Origin: Bryobacterales bacterium | Lineage (GTDB): Bacteria > Acidobacteriota > Terriglobia > Bryobacterales > Bryobacteraceae | Direction: 5' to 3' | Assembly (NCBI GenBank): GCA_003136675.1 | Contig: PLFE01000169.1 | Location: 11,346-43,853 of the forward strand | DNA length: 32,508 nucleotides | Notes under the pieces: generated by a model | Told to the model about the DNA's origin: nothing | What the model saw: only the letters and a program-made list of their open reading frames with translations | Databases searched by the model: none | In this document: in pieces, positions 7,828-15,978 of the stretch | Layout: the number at the start of each line of letters is the position of its first letter | How positions within the stretch are numbered: position 1 is the first letter of the stretch | Translations under genes and position numbers: made by a program

Positions 7828-8733
7828 TTATTGCCCGAAGGGAACCCAACGGAGTGTATTCGTGCCCGCCTCTCGAAACACCAGGTCGTTGCCATCGGCG
7901 CCAAGAAGCTCTCCACTGGGAGCATCCGCGACCCTTCGCCAGGTCTTCGCGGAGCGGTCGAACAGCGAAAGGCCACCGCCCGTTCGATAGAGCGCCCCGC
8001 TACGTGTGAACGCTCGTGGTGCGTAAGTTCCGCCCATCTCCCACCGTCCCAATTCCTTGCCCTTCAAGTCGAGTTCCACCCACAGCATCGGCGGCAGTTG
8101 CTGTCCCGGCTGCAGGATGGACGATTCATAAAAGAGCGCACCGATCCGTTCGCCCGTCACGCGCAGTTGCCACGCGCCGGTCATGGGGCCAACCGGTTCT
8201 GGATCATGCTCAAAGGAAGATCGCGGAAGAAACGCCCCAAGCTCCTCTCCGTTCTGAGAATAGTTCCGCAGAATGAAGTAATCCTCGTGGCTGGCTTTCC
8301 CGTGCCGCCATCCCAAAGTCCAGATCGTGTGATCGTCCGCGAACGAGACTTGCGTGGGCAGATACTTGCCCGTGTCGAAGAATTGTAACTGCTTACCGGA
8401 ATTGTCGAACACCGCGATACCGCCGCCGCGGTCGTCTCCCTTTCGGTACTCGATGGCCGCCGCCAACGTTCCATCCACATCCGCCCCGGCGTTCTGAATG
8501 CGCGGGAATATGCGTGCGGGATCCGCTTCCGGCGCGATGCTGCACAAGGGAGACCCATCGGCCGCATACACGTGGACCCTCGGATAGTCATAGACCAACA
8601 GATAGCCTTTTTCAAAGGTCGGCGTGATGTTGTTGGGCGTGAGCGGACCCTGGTAGGTAACTTCGCGCTGTTGCGCGCCGCAACACACGCCGCAAGAAAG
8701 GGCGAGCGCGAAGAAGAAAGCAGGCAGGCGCAT
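7828..8733 (-). CDS. Exported protein, probable beta-propeller, function unknown
   Basis: 301 residues beginning with a clear signal peptide (MRLPAFFFALALSCGVCCGAQ). The mature part alternates short hydrophobic strands with turns: KGYLLVYDYPRVHVYAADG, GGIAVFDNSGKQLQFFDTG and ALYRTGGGLSLFDRS look like successive propeller blades of the 6-bladed NHL or WD type. No catalytic motif was seen. AAGGAG lies 5 bases before the ATG, a strong ribosome-binding site. It follows the GNAT gene by 15 bp on the same strand, so the two are probably one transcript. Confidence 0.75.
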   Translation of the reverse strand: MRLPAFFFALALSCGVCCGAQQREVTYQGPLTPNNITPTFEKGYLLVYDYPRVHVYAADGSPLCSIAPEADPARIFPRIQNAGADVDGTLAAAIEYRKGDDRGGGIAVFDNSGKQLQFFDTGKYLPTQVSFADDHTIWTLGWRHGKASHEDYFILRNYSQNGEELGAFLPRSSFEHDPEPVGPMTGAWQLRVTGERIGALFYESSILQPGQQLPPMLWVELDLKGKELGRWEMGGTYAPRAFTRSGALYRTGGGLSLFDRSAKTWRRVADAPSGELLGADGNDLVFREAGTNTLRWVPFGQ

Positions 8734-8748
8734 AAGAGCTCCTTTGTT

Positions 8749-9261
8749 CTATTTTGACGCACAATGTGCGCCGAGCGTTGAGTCCGCCTGCCGGAAAAGT
8801 TCCATGGAAACATCGGAACGCGCGTAGGGGGAAGTTACGCGGCGCTCGGCTGGAACATGCCGAAATCCAACCGACTCATAGAGACGAATGGCCGTGATCA
8901 ACTGGTGGTTTGTTTCCAGGTACAGACGGGTTGCGCCCAGGGCGAAGCCTTCCTCGATCGCTCTCTCCAGCAGCCGGCGGCCAATTCCACGGCCCTGCGA
9001 CGATTCCGTTACCGCCATCTTCACGAGTTCAAACTCGCCAGGGCCCATAGCCTGTAGGGCGCAGCACCCAACCGGCCGCCCATCCTCGACAGCCAGAAAG
9101 ATTCTGCCGCCGCCTACCAGAATGGTCTTTTGCGGGTCGTCGAACGCCGCCCGGTCCTTGGCTTCAAGAACAAAATAGCGCCCGATCCACTCTTCATTCA
9201 GCGTGCGAAAGGCCGCTTCGTCGCCCGGCAGGAACTCGCGAATCACGTGATCATTCCTCAC
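8749..9261 (-). CDS. GNAT-family N-acetyltransferase
   Basis: 170 residues. The acetyl-CoA pyrophosphate-binding motif is SSQGRGIGRRLLERAIEEG, preceded by the usual strand VKMAV and followed by ATRLYLETNHQ and AIRLYESVGF, in the order of the Gcn5-related fold. It would acetylate an amine on a small molecule or protein; the acceptor is unknown. The frame opens with GTG at 9261 and no ATG is available upstream. It is divergent from the lysR-type gene, with 73 bp between them, and leads the exported-protein gene at 7828-8733. Confidence 0.88.
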   Translation of the reverse strand: MRNDHVIREFLPGDEAAFRTLNEEWIGRYFVLEAKDRAAFDDPQKTILVGGGRIFLAVEDGRPVGCCALQAMGPGEFELVKMAVTESSQGRGIGRRLLERAIEEGFALGATRLYLETNHQLITAIRLYESVGFRHVPAERRVTSPYARSDVSMELFRQADSTLGAHCASK

Positions 9262-9321
9262 TTCACAACTACGTTACGGCAAGAACGATAAAGATGTCCA
9301 ATAGTTCAAAGGTGCGCATTT

Positions 9322-9336
9322 ATATGATGATCGTAT
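9322..9336 (+). promoter_or_regulatory. Palindrome and -10-like TATGAT at the lysR-type start
   Basis: ATATGATGATCGTAT is an imperfect dyad (ATA-N-GAT-N-ATC-N-TAT) containing a T-N11-A pair (T9323, A9335), the form of LysR-type binding boxes. It overlaps the start codon. The same bases include TATGAT (9323-9328) exactly 6 nt before the ATG, so a -10 box for a leaderless start and an autoregulatory operator may coincide. Either reading alone could explain it. Confidence 0.4.
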
Positions 9337-10228
9337 GAATGATGAGATTGAGCTACGGCATCTCCGCTACTTTATGGCCGTGGCCGAGACGCTGCATTTC
9401 AGCCGGGCTGCCGAACGGCTGGGGATGGCCCAGCCGCCGCTGAGCCAGCAGATCAAGCGGCTCGAACAGATCGTCGGCCACAGGCTCTTTGACCGGACCA
9501 CGCGGGGCGTGAAGGTGACCCCTGCCGGCCAACTGCTGGCCGAGCGCGCTCGCAGCACGCTCGAAAAAGTTCAGGACGACCTGGCGCAGGTCCGACGGCT
9601 GGGACGCGGCGAAGAAGGCACGCTGACCATCGGTTTCAGCGGCTCCGTCATGCTGACCAAACTTCCCGCCGCAATTCAAAGCTACCGGAGCCGTTACCCG
9701 AAGGTGGAGCTTCGGTTACTCGACTTAGTGACTTCGGCGCAGATTGCCGCGCTGCTTGACGGGATTCTTGATCTGGCCTTCCTGCGCGATGGAGACCCCA
9801 CGGAAGGAATCCTGTTAGAGACCTTACTCAGCGAACCGTTCCTCGCGGTGGTTCCGGAATCGCACCGGCTTGCGCGTAAGAGGACGTTCCGTCTGAACGA
9901 TCTGCAGGCCGAGCCGTTCGTGCTCTTTCCCCGCCGCATGGGTCCGCTCGCCTTCGACAGGACCATCGCCTGCTGCGAGAGGAATGGCTTCCGGCCCCAC
10001 ATTGTTCAGGAAGCGCACCAATGGCCGACTCTGGTTCGTCTTGTGGCCGCCGGGCTCGGCGTGTCGCTCGCCCCGGCCTGCGTGGGAAGCGTGTCGATCC
10101 CGGGCGCGGTTTACCGCAAGGTTGATGCGAGTTGCGTGACCACGGTCGATCTCGGTATCAAATCCGGCCCGGTGAAGATGCTGGCGGCGAACTTTATTGC
10201 GATTGCGCGCGAGCATTTGGGAAGCTAA
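9335..10228 (+). CDS. LysR-type transcriptional regulator
   Basis: 297 residues. The winged helix-turn-helix is at about 5-65 (LRYFMAVAETLHFSRAAERL, then QPPLSQQIKRLE and LFDRTTRGVKVTPAG), followed by a linker helix and a two-lobed periplasmic-binding-like effector domain from about residue 90 (GTLTIGFSGSVM onward). The DNA-binding part resembles the BenM/CatM/AlsR branch, which often senses aromatic or organic acids, but the effector is unknown. It is divergent from the GNAT gene and is followed after 3 bp by an exported unknown protein, so its regulon may be either neighbour. No Shine-Dalgarno; see the palindrome at its start. Confidence 0.93.
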   Translation: MNDEIELRHLRYFMAVAETLHFSRAAERLGMAQPPLSQQIKRLEQIVGHRLFDRTTRGVKVTPAGQLLAERARSTLEKVQDDLAQVRRLGRGEEGTLTIGFSGSVMLTKLPAAIQSYRSRYPKVELRLLDLVTSAQIAALLDGILDLAFLRDGDPTEGILLETLLSEPFLAVVPESHRLARKRTFRLNDLQAEPFVLFPRRMGPLAFDRTIACCERNGFRPHIVQEAHQWPTLVRLVAAGLGVSLAPACVGSVSIPGAVYRKVDASCVTTVDLGIKSGPVKMLAANFIAIAREHLGS

Positions 10229-10231
10229 AGA

Positions 10232-10765
10232 ATGCTGCGCCTTTGGATCGTTGTTTTGTTTTGCGTCCTCGCTCAGGCCCTGGCAACTGCGGAGACCGCG
10301 AAGTTCTCAGGGCGCGTCCTGCAAGGCCAGGATTTCGGCCGCCGGCTCAGCAGCGGCCTCTGGTTTTGCCTTCAATACGAACCCGGCGCCAACGAAAACG
10401 GATGGGTCATCGGCATCCAGGAATCGTGCGCGGAGGGCGCGCACAACTTCGCCACCATCGTGACTCCTCCACTCCACGGTCCCAATGACACGGACGTTCA
10501 GAGCTGGGAGTTCGCGCCGACAACCAATGCCTCAAAATTCGTACGGCGCTTTTCGTTCGTATTATCGGAGGAAGACTGGCAGCGGGCTATCAATACCCTC
10601 AACGATTCTTACGCGCCTGCTGCCAATACATCCAAAGAGGTTGACGCCCGCTGCGGACACGGGACCTTGACGATTACCAGGATGCGGCATCATGAATCGC
10701 CAGACGGCGGATTGTTACTTGACACACTCGATTTCCGGGTGACCCTGACATGGCCTGGTAACTAA
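10232..10765 (+). CDS. Exported protein of unknown function
   Basis: 177 residues starting MLRLWIVVLFCVLAQALATA, a clean signal peptide cut near residue 20. The mature domain has alternating polar and hydrophobic strands, four Cys spaced through it (in WFCLQYEP, QESCAEG and DARCGHG among others), and acidic loops; I recognise no family. GGGAAG about 7 bases upstream may serve as ribosome-binding site. It starts 3 bp after the lysR-type stop codon and is presumably co-transcribed. It converges with yceH with 4 bp between stop codons. Confidence 0.7.
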   Translation: MLRLWIVVLFCVLAQALATAETAKFSGRVLQGQDFGRRLSSGLWFCLQYEPGANENGWVIGIQESCAEGAHNFATIVTPPLHGPNDTDVQSWEFAPTTNASKFVRRFSFVLSEEDWQRAINTLNDSYAPAANTSKEVDARCGHGTLTITRMRHHESPDGGLLLDTLDFRVTLTWPGN

Positions 10766-10769
10766 TGAC

Positions 10770-11405
10770 TTACTTCAGCGCCGCTTCCAACTCCTCAAAC
10801 CTTCGCTTCAACTCCGCAAACTCGTTTTTCAGCGCCACCACCTCCGCCTCAAGCTGCGCCACTCTTCCGCCGCCGCTCACCACCGGAGCGTCCATCTCCA
10901 CTTCCAGCAAAGGCTCGCCGCTCAGCACCTGCGCATAGCGTTGTTCCTTCTGCCCCGGCTGCCGTGGCAGTTTCCGCGCCAGCGCGCCCAAAGGGAACTC
11001 GGCCATCTTCTCCAGCACGCGCTCGGTTTCTTCCAGATCCGCGAAGTTATAGATGCGCTCGCTGCGATCCTTCACCTCGCCCAGCGTTTGCGCCCCACGC
11101 AGCAGCAGGGTGCAAAGCGCGGCCAACTCCCTGCGCCCCAGGTTCAAGGTCTCCGAAAGCCTTTGCGCATACTTACTCACGCGCCCGCTGCCGACAATCA
11201 CCGCCGCATACCGTTTATGCCGCAAACGGGCCAGCGCTTCGCTCACCGTTTCTTCGTCATAATCCACCACGGGATGCCGGTTGGATTTCTGGTTACAGGC
11301 GTTGATCAGGGCGTTTAAGGAAAGCGGATAATACTCGGGCGTGGTGGCTTCTTTCTCAATGAGCGCTCCCAGCACGCGCGCTTCGATGGAATCAATCAGG
11401 TCCAT
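10770..11405 (-). CDS. yceH: YceH family protein (DUF480)
   Basis: 211 residues. The N-terminal region (IEARVLGALIEKEATTPEYYPLSLNALINACNQK) and RHPVVDYDEETVSEAL, RHKRYA and YAQRLSETLNL are characteristic of the DUF480/YceH family, which forms two winged-helix domains. The last 30 residues (VAQLEAEVVALKNEFAELKR and on) form a clear heptad coiled coil. The molecular function of the family is not established. It is the third gene of a nuoI / MetX-like / yceH run with 3-bp gaps. Confidence 0.9.
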   Translation of the reverse strand: MDLIDSIEARVLGALIEKEATTPEYYPLSLNALINACNQKSNRHPVVDYDEETVSEALARLRHKRYAAVIVGSGRVSKYAQRLSETLNLGRRELAALCTLLLRGAQTLGEVKDRSERIYNFADLEETERVLEKMAEFPLGALARKLPRQPGQKEQRYAQVLSGEPLLEVEMDAPVVSGGGRVAQLEAEVVALKNEFAELKRRFEELEAALK

Positions 11406-11408
11406 AAG

Positions 11409-12401
11409 TTAGTGGAGGAACTGAGCAACCGCGGCACTCAGCCGGGCGCTTTCACACCCGGTCGCCAGATGCCCGCAATCGCTATCGAGCACCAGCGTTT
11501 CCGCATGGGCCTGTTTCGCAAAGGCAAGCGCCGAGGTGGGGTTCACCATATGGTCCTGCGCCGAAACCACCACCAGCAGCTTCGCCTTGACGGCGCTGGC
11601 CGGTCCCGCATCCTGCGCGATCATGGCTTCCAGTTGCCGCAGCCAGTCATTGGCGTCGAAGCCCTTCACCATAGCGGCTTCGCTGTTTGTTAGAAATTGG
11701 TCGAAGCCCGCCGCCGGCGTCTGTTTCACGCGCCCCGCCGGTGTGGTCAACGCGAACTCGTGGATATCCTCCACCGCGCGCATCGTCTCTACCGGAGGCG
11801 TCTGGTAGTTGCCATGCTTCCAATCCGCCCCGGCTTCGATGGCGTGCTTCTCGGCGTTCCACAGCAGCAGATCGATGGAAGACAGTTTCGGACTGCCCAC
11901 AATGGGAATCGCCTTATCCATGAAATCGGGATATGCGGTTACCCAGGCGAAGGTCTGCATCCCGCCCATCGAAATGCCCATCACGGCGCGCAGATGCGGA
12001 ATGCCCAGCTTCTGAGTGAGTAACCGGTGCTGTGATTCCACCATGTCGCGAATGGTGAATTGCGGAAAGTTCATCCGCGGCTGCAGCTTACTGTTGGACG
12101 GGGAGGAGGACACGCCGTCACCCAGCGCATCCACCAGAATCACGAAAAGGCCCGCAGGATTCACCACGCCGTTTGAACCCACGAGGCCCTTCAGGCTTTC
12201 GCTGCGGCCGCCAAACCAGGTGGGAAACAGAATCGCATTCGACTTGCCGGTGTTGAGCGTGCCGTAAGTCCGGTAGCCGATCAGACAATCGCGAATCACC
12301 TGGCCGCTTTCGAGCTTCAGGTCGCCGATCCGCGCTTTTTGCAAATCGCCATCCGCCGCGAAGGCGGCCACCGCGAACAAGAATGAAATCCAAGCGCGCA
12401 C
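11409..12401 (-). CDS. Exported alpha/beta hydrolase of the MetX (homoserine acetyltransferase) family
   Basis: 330 residues. An N-terminal signal peptide (MRAWISFLFAVAAFAADG) suggests export, unusual for a family best known for cytoplasmic homoserine O-acetyltransferase. The nucleophile elbow is GISMGGMQ with Ser144, and the acid and base are Asp283 (VVVSAQDHMVNP) and His311 (DCGHLA). YRTYGTLN and ALGDG(V)SSSPSN match the MetX family. The signal peptide and distant lid region argue against a role in methionine synthesis; a periplasmic esterase or acyltransferase is more likely. It uses a GTG start and lies 3 bp from both nuoI and yceH. Confidence 0.82.
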   Translation of the reverse strand: MRAWISFLFAVAAFAADGDLQKARIGDLKLESGQVIRDCLIGYRTYGTLNTGKSNAILFPTWFGGRSESLKGLVGSNGVVNPAGLFVILVDALGDGVSSSPSNSKLQPRMNFPQFTIRDMVESQHRLLTQKLGIPHLRAVMGISMGGMQTFAWVTAYPDFMDKAIPIVGSPKLSSIDLLLWNAEKHAIEAGADWKHGNYQTPPVETMRAVEDIHEFALTTPAGRVKQTPAAGFDQFLTNSEAAMVKGFDANDWLRQLEAMIAQDAGPASAVKAKLLVVVSAQDHMVNPTSALAFAKQAHAETLVLDSDCGHLATGCESARLSAAVAQFLH

Positions 12402-12404
12402 GTT

Positions 12405-12908
12405 TTAGTGGGCGCCCGATGGCGGCGCGGGCGCAATCACAACCGGCTTGGCGCCCGCGGGCATCGGCGCCAGCAGGTCTTCCTTGCGATAGATCAGTGT
12501 GGACGTGTTGTAGCTCGCCAGTTCAAACCCATGGCCATGCGTGATGGCATCGGTGGGGCACGCCTCCACGCAGAACCCGCAGAAGATGCAGCGGTTGTAA
12601 TCAATATTGTAGGCCTTCGCATAGCGTTCGCCGCCGCTGATGCGCACCTGTTCTGTGTTCTCCGCCGCCTCGATATAGATGCACTGCGCGGGGCAGGCAG
12701 CCGCGCACAGGAAGCACGCCACGCACTTCTCCAGTCCGTTCTCGTCGCGCTGCAGCACGTGTTTGCCGCGGTAGCGTTCTTCGAGGGTTGGCGGCGCGTC
12801 CGGATAATCTTCGGTGATATCCGGCTGCACCATCTCTTTGATGGTGACGCTCATGCCCTTGGCCACGGCCGCGGCCGCGCTGAAGATCTCTTCGAGTTTG
12901 TTCGCCAT
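12405..12908 (-). CDS. nuoI: NADH-quinone oxidoreductase subunit I
   Basis: 167 residues with two 4Fe-4S ferredoxin motifs: CVACFLCAAACP (Cys62, 65, 68, 72) and CIFCGFCVEACP (Cys107, 110, 113, 117). These hold clusters N6a and N6b on the path to quinone in complex I. The family hallmarks YRGKHVLQRDENGLEKC and YNIDYNRC are present. It stands outside any nuo operon; its neighbours are an exported hydrolase and yceH. Many Acidobacteria carry split or duplicate complex I genes, so this could be the only copy or a second one. The C-terminal tail is rich in Ala and Pro. The ATG has no strong ribosome-binding site; TACCAT lies 10 nt upstream. Confidence 0.93.
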   Translation of the reverse strand: MANKLEEIFSAAAAVAKGMSVTIKEMVQPDITEDYPDAPPTLEERYRGKHVLQRDENGLEKCVACFLCAAACPAQCIYIEAAENTEQVRISGGERYAKAYNIDYNRCIFCGFCVEACPTDAITHGHGFELASYNTSTLIYRKEDLLAPMPAGAKPVVIAPAPPSGAH

Positions 12909-12978
12909 GGTCTTTTCTATGGTATCGAACGCCGGTTTAGAATGCGTGGCCTCCGACCGGAAGCTAATTCTTCCCGTG

Positions 12979-13434
12979 TCAGCCGGCTTTGAGAGCGGGA
13001 ACGTTTTCGTCTTCGCGAAACGTCTCGATCCCGAAGCGCCGCCCCAGCCCTTCCAGTTCGTTTTTCACGAAGCCGGTGAACGAACGCTCGATCTTGCCGT
13101 CCTGGCCAATCTCGAAGAAAGTTGGCACGTATTCGATCCCGTAGGCATTGCTGGCCGGATAGCCTTTGCCGTCCAGCAGCGTTTCCATCTGGATTCCAAA
13201 ACGCCGGTTGAACTGGCGCGTGGCCTCCGCGTCATCTTGTGAAATGGCCACGAGAGGGCCGCCCGCGCGCGCTATCCGGTCGGCAATAGGAAGCGCGAAC
13301 TGGCACGTGGGGCAACTGATCTTGAAAAACACCAGCACCACCGGCCCGCCCGCCAGCAGATCCGCCAGCGATTTGCGGCCGCCACGGAGCGCGGTCAGAT
13401 CAAAAGGAGGCGCTTTACTTCCCGTGCCCGGCAT
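12979..13434 (-). CDS. Thioredoxin-fold redoxin (AhpC/TSA or TlpA-like)
   Basis: 151 residues, no signal peptide, so cytoplasmic. The N-terminal GSKAPPFDLTAL, the active site FFKISCPTCQFALP with Cys41 and Cys44, and the later YVPTFFEIG (cis-proline region) define a thioredoxin-fold redox protein. CPTC instead of CGPC suggests a TlpA- or peroxiredoxin-like branch. The ATG overlaps the end of the DUF885 gene by 20 bp in another frame, with GGAGG upstream inside that gene, so translation is probably coupled. The reason for pairing it with a peptidase is not apparent. Confidence 0.85.
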   Translation of the reverse strand: MPGTGSKAPPFDLTALRGGRKSLADLLAGGPVVLVFFKISCPTCQFALPIADRIARAGGPLVAISQDDAEATRQFNRRFGIQMETLLDGKGYPASNAYGIEYVPTFFEIGQDGKIERSFTGFVKNELEGLGRRFGIETFREDENVPALKAG

Positions 13435-15166
13435 TCACCCAAACCTCCACCCTTCTCTGCAAAACATCCAGCGGAAGGGCGCCACCACTCAACACCAAAT
13501 CGTGAAACGCGCGCTCGTCAAACGCCGCGCCGAGGCGCTGCTCCGCCATGGTGCGCAGCTCCCGGATCTTTAGCTGGCCAATCTTATAAGCCAGCGCCTG
13601 GCCCGGCCATGAGATATAGCGGTCCACCTCGGCCGTGATGTTTTGTTCCGAGAGCGCCGTGTTGGCCTTCATATAATCGATGGCTTGTTGACGCGTCCAG
13701 CCCATGGCATGCATCCCCGTATCCACCACCAGACGGCACGCGCGCCACATATCGAAGCTCAACTGCCCGAAGCGCGAGTACGGATCTTTATAAAACCCCA
13801 TTTCATAGCCCAGGCTTTCGGAATACAATCCCCAACCCTCCACAAAAGCCGTGGTTTCGAGGTGCTTGCGAAACTCCGGAACATTCTGCATCTCCTGCGC
13901 CAGGGCGATTTGCAAGTGGTGGCCGGGGACGGATTCATGCATCGAGAGCACTTCCATTTCAAACTTCGGCCGTGAATCCAGCTTATAGGTGTTCACGCGG
14001 TACATGCCGGGACGCCGGCCATCCACCGAACCCTCCTCATAGAATGCCGAAGTCTGTGACGGCGCGTAGTAAGCGTCCATCGGCTCCACGCCGTAAGGCT
14101 CGCGGGGCAGCTTCCCGAATAACTTCGGCAACTGTTCATCCACGCGCTTGCAAATGTCCCGGTAACCCTCCACTAAGTCATGCTCATTGGTGAAGTAGAA
14201 CTTCGGGTCTGTTCGCAGCATGTTGACAAATTCGTCGAAGCTGCCTTTGAACCCGGTCTGGGCGATGGTGGCATCCATGGCCGTGCGAATCCGTTTCACC
14301 TCGGCGAGGCCGATCTCATGAATTTGCCGCGGAGTCAGATTCGTGGTCGTGCGCGTCCGGATTGCGGACTGATACCACTCCAGGCCGTTCGGCAGCGCCG
14401 AAATCCCAATCGTTTCCCGGCAGTTCGGAAGATACTCCGTGGCCAGGAAATCGCGCCACTTGCGGAACGCGGGGTACACCACCCCATCCACCGCGGCATT
14501 CGCCGCGCGGCGCAGGCGGTCCTGATCCGCCGGGCTGATTGTTGCGGGGAAATTCTGAAAGTTCTTCAGCATCACGCTCGCCGCGGGCGCGTCTTTCAGA
14601 ATCTGGCCCACCTGCGCCGGCACATCCCGCATCACGATCTTCGGCTGCGTAATCCCGCGCTTGATTCCTTCGCGCAGTAAGGCGATATTTTGATCCACGA
14701 GCTCCGGCACTTTGTTTAAGCGCGTGATGGCGTCTTCATAATCCTTCACCGTGCGCGCGGGCGCTTGCTGCATCACTTGCGGGACCCAGCTATGCACGCC
14801 GCCGCCCAGCGGATCTACCGCCAGATACTCCTGCGGGAAACGGTTCCCATCCACGTCCGTCCCGACGCGCCAGCGGAACAGGTCGTAGTTCAGTTGATCG
14901 TCGGGATTCAGCCGGGCCCGCTGGATGGAATCAAGCACCTTCAAATTCGCGGCGGCGTGCTGTTTTGACTTCTCAATCGCCGCGGGAGAGAAATCCGACC
15001 AGCGATCGTTCTCGCCGGGATAGCCATAAGAGGTCGCCGCTTCCGGAGAAGTCTTCAGCATCCAGGCCTGGTCTTCATCGAAAAGTTGATGGAGGCGGGC
15101 CGAATCGTCCTGCGCGAAGGCGGGCGTGAGCAACAGGAACAAAAGGAAAGGGGCGGAGAAGCGCAT
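13415..15166 (-). CDS. DUF885 family exported protein, putative metallopeptidase
   Basis: 583 residues with signal peptide MRFSAPFLLFLLLTPAFAQ. The family signature HESVPGHHLQ lies at 410-419 (His410, Glu411, His416, His417), followed by FVEGWGLYSE with Glu443, which together form a plausible zinc site as in M32-like carboxypeptidases. The long helical N-terminal half (TNLTPRQIHEIGLAEV and others) is also typical. Its length is normal for the family. It probably cleaves peptides in the periplasm; activity is inferred from fold. TACAAT lies 10 nt before the ATG without a Shine-Dalgarno. It is divergent from the methyltransferase gene and overlaps the redoxin gene. Confidence 0.88.
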   Translation of the reverse strand: MRFSAPFLLFLLLTPAFAQDDSARLHQLFDEDQAWMLKTSPEAATSYGYPGENDRWSDFSPAAIEKSKQHAAANLKVLDSIQRARLNPDDQLNYDLFRWRVGTDVDGNRFPQEYLAVDPLGGGVHSWVPQVMQQAPARTVKDYEDAITRLNKVPELVDQNIALLREGIKRGITQPKIVMRDVPAQVGQILKDAPAASVMLKNFQNFPATISPADQDRLRRAANAAVDGVVYPAFRKWRDFLATEYLPNCRETIGISALPNGLEWYQSAIRTRTTTNLTPRQIHEIGLAEVKRIRTAMDATIAQTGFKGSFDEFVNMLRTDPKFYFTNEHDLVEGYRDICKRVDEQLPKLFGKLPREPYGVEPMDAYYAPSQTSAFYEEGSVDGRRPGMYRVNTYKLDSRPKFEMEVLSMHESVPGHHLQIALAQEMQNVPEFRKHLETTAFVEGWGLYSESLGYEMGFYKDPYSRFGQLSFDMWRACRLVVDTGMHAMGWTRQQAIDYMKANTALSEQNITAEVDRYISWPGQALAYKIGQLKIRELRTMAEQRLGAAFDERAFHDLVLSGGALPLDVLQRRVEVWVNAGHGK

Positions 15167-15214
15167 CGGTGACGCTATTGTACTTCGCTAAACTAATGCT
15201 GGGCGGCTGAAACC

Positions 15215-15856
15215 ATGAATATCCACGACATCTACCGGCCGTTCCTCAAACACTTCAGGACCAAGCGCGTCAAGAACTTTTACGCCACGTTGGGAATTGG
15301 TCCGGAAACATCCATCATCGATGTGGGCGGCAATGGATTCTTCTGGCGCACCGCGAGGGAACTCAATCTTCCTCGACCGCGCGCAGTCACCATCCTCAAC
15401 ATCTACGATCAGGATGAGGACCTGCCGGAGGGTATCACCTGGGTCCGCGCGGATGCCCGGGACATGCCGTTCGCGGATGGCCAGTTCGACGTCGCTTTCT
15501 CAAATTCGGTGATCGAACATTTGGAAACGTCCAAAAACCAGGCCGCGATGGCCTCCGAGATTCGCCGCGTCGCAAAAAGATACTGGATACAGACCCCGGA
15601 CCCGAGATTCCCGGTGGAACCGCACTACATCACGCCATTCGTCCACTGGCTTCCCAAAACCGTGCGCCGGCGCGTCGTGCGCAATGGGACGGTTTGGGGC
15701 ATCATCACGCGCCCCACTCAGGAGCAGATCGACGCCAATCTGAAGGAAATCCGCCTGATTCCTCCCAGCGAGTTTCGAGGCTTTTTCCCGGATGGGAAGA
15801 TCGTGATTGAACGGTTCGCTGGAATTCCAAAATCGATGATGGCCGTTCGCATCTGA
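15215..15856 (+). CDS. Class I SAM-dependent methyltransferase
   Basis: 213 residues. Motif I is SIIDVGGNGFFWRT, followed by VTILNIYDQD, the post-II region WVRADARDMPFADGQFDVAFS and SNSVIEHLE, in the order of the Methyltransf_11 fold. The Gly-rich loop (DVGGNGFFW) is atypical at its end. The C-terminal part (RYWIQTPDPRFPVEPHYITP, HWLPKTVRRR) matches a group often found with glycosyltransferases and polysaccharide genes, but no such genes are next to it. It is divergent from the DUF885 gene. TAAACT lies 20 nt before the ATG, so this one would have a short leader. Substrate unknown. Confidence 0.85.
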   Translation: MNIHDIYRPFLKHFRTKRVKNFYATLGIGPETSIIDVGGNGFFWRTARELNLPRPRAVTILNIYDQDEDLPEGITWVRADARDMPFADGQFDVAFSNSVIEHLETSKNQAAMASEIRRVAKRYWIQTPDPRFPVEPHYITPFVHWLPKTVRRRVVRNGTVWGIITRPTQEQIDANLKEIRLIPPSEFRGFFPDGKIVIERFAGIPKSMMAVRI

Positions 15857-15867
15857 CAAGTAAAAAC

Positions 15868-15893
15868 GAGCAATAAAAAAGAGCAATAAAAAA
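15868..15893. repeat. Tandem 13-bp repeat, two copies
   Basis: GAGCAATAAAAAA occurs twice head to tail at 15868-15880 and 15881-15893, just after the methyltransferase stop codon. The A-run of the second copy is the U-tract of the minus-strand terminator that follows, so the duplication may have doubled that tract. Confidence 0.8.
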
Positions 15894-15921
15894 GCCGGCT
15901 CGCCCCTCACGACGAACCGGC
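15888..15921 (-). terminator. Left-facing intrinsic terminator
   Basis: On the minus strand GCCGGTTCG / CGAGCCGGC forms a 9-bp stem (one G-U pair), followed by TTTTTT (15893-15888). Read on the plus strand the same stem has a C-A mismatch and no T-run, so it acts on leftward transcription. No gene on the minus strand ends nearby. Confidence 0.7.
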
Positions 15922-15978
15922 CGTACTACCCTCGTTCTCTCTTGTGCTTTGAGATTAGCTGTTGCCCGGTACGCCGGC

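Noticed and set aside
11409-12401. Calling this gene metX
   Set aside because: The signal peptide makes a methionine-synthesis role doubtful, so only the family is given.
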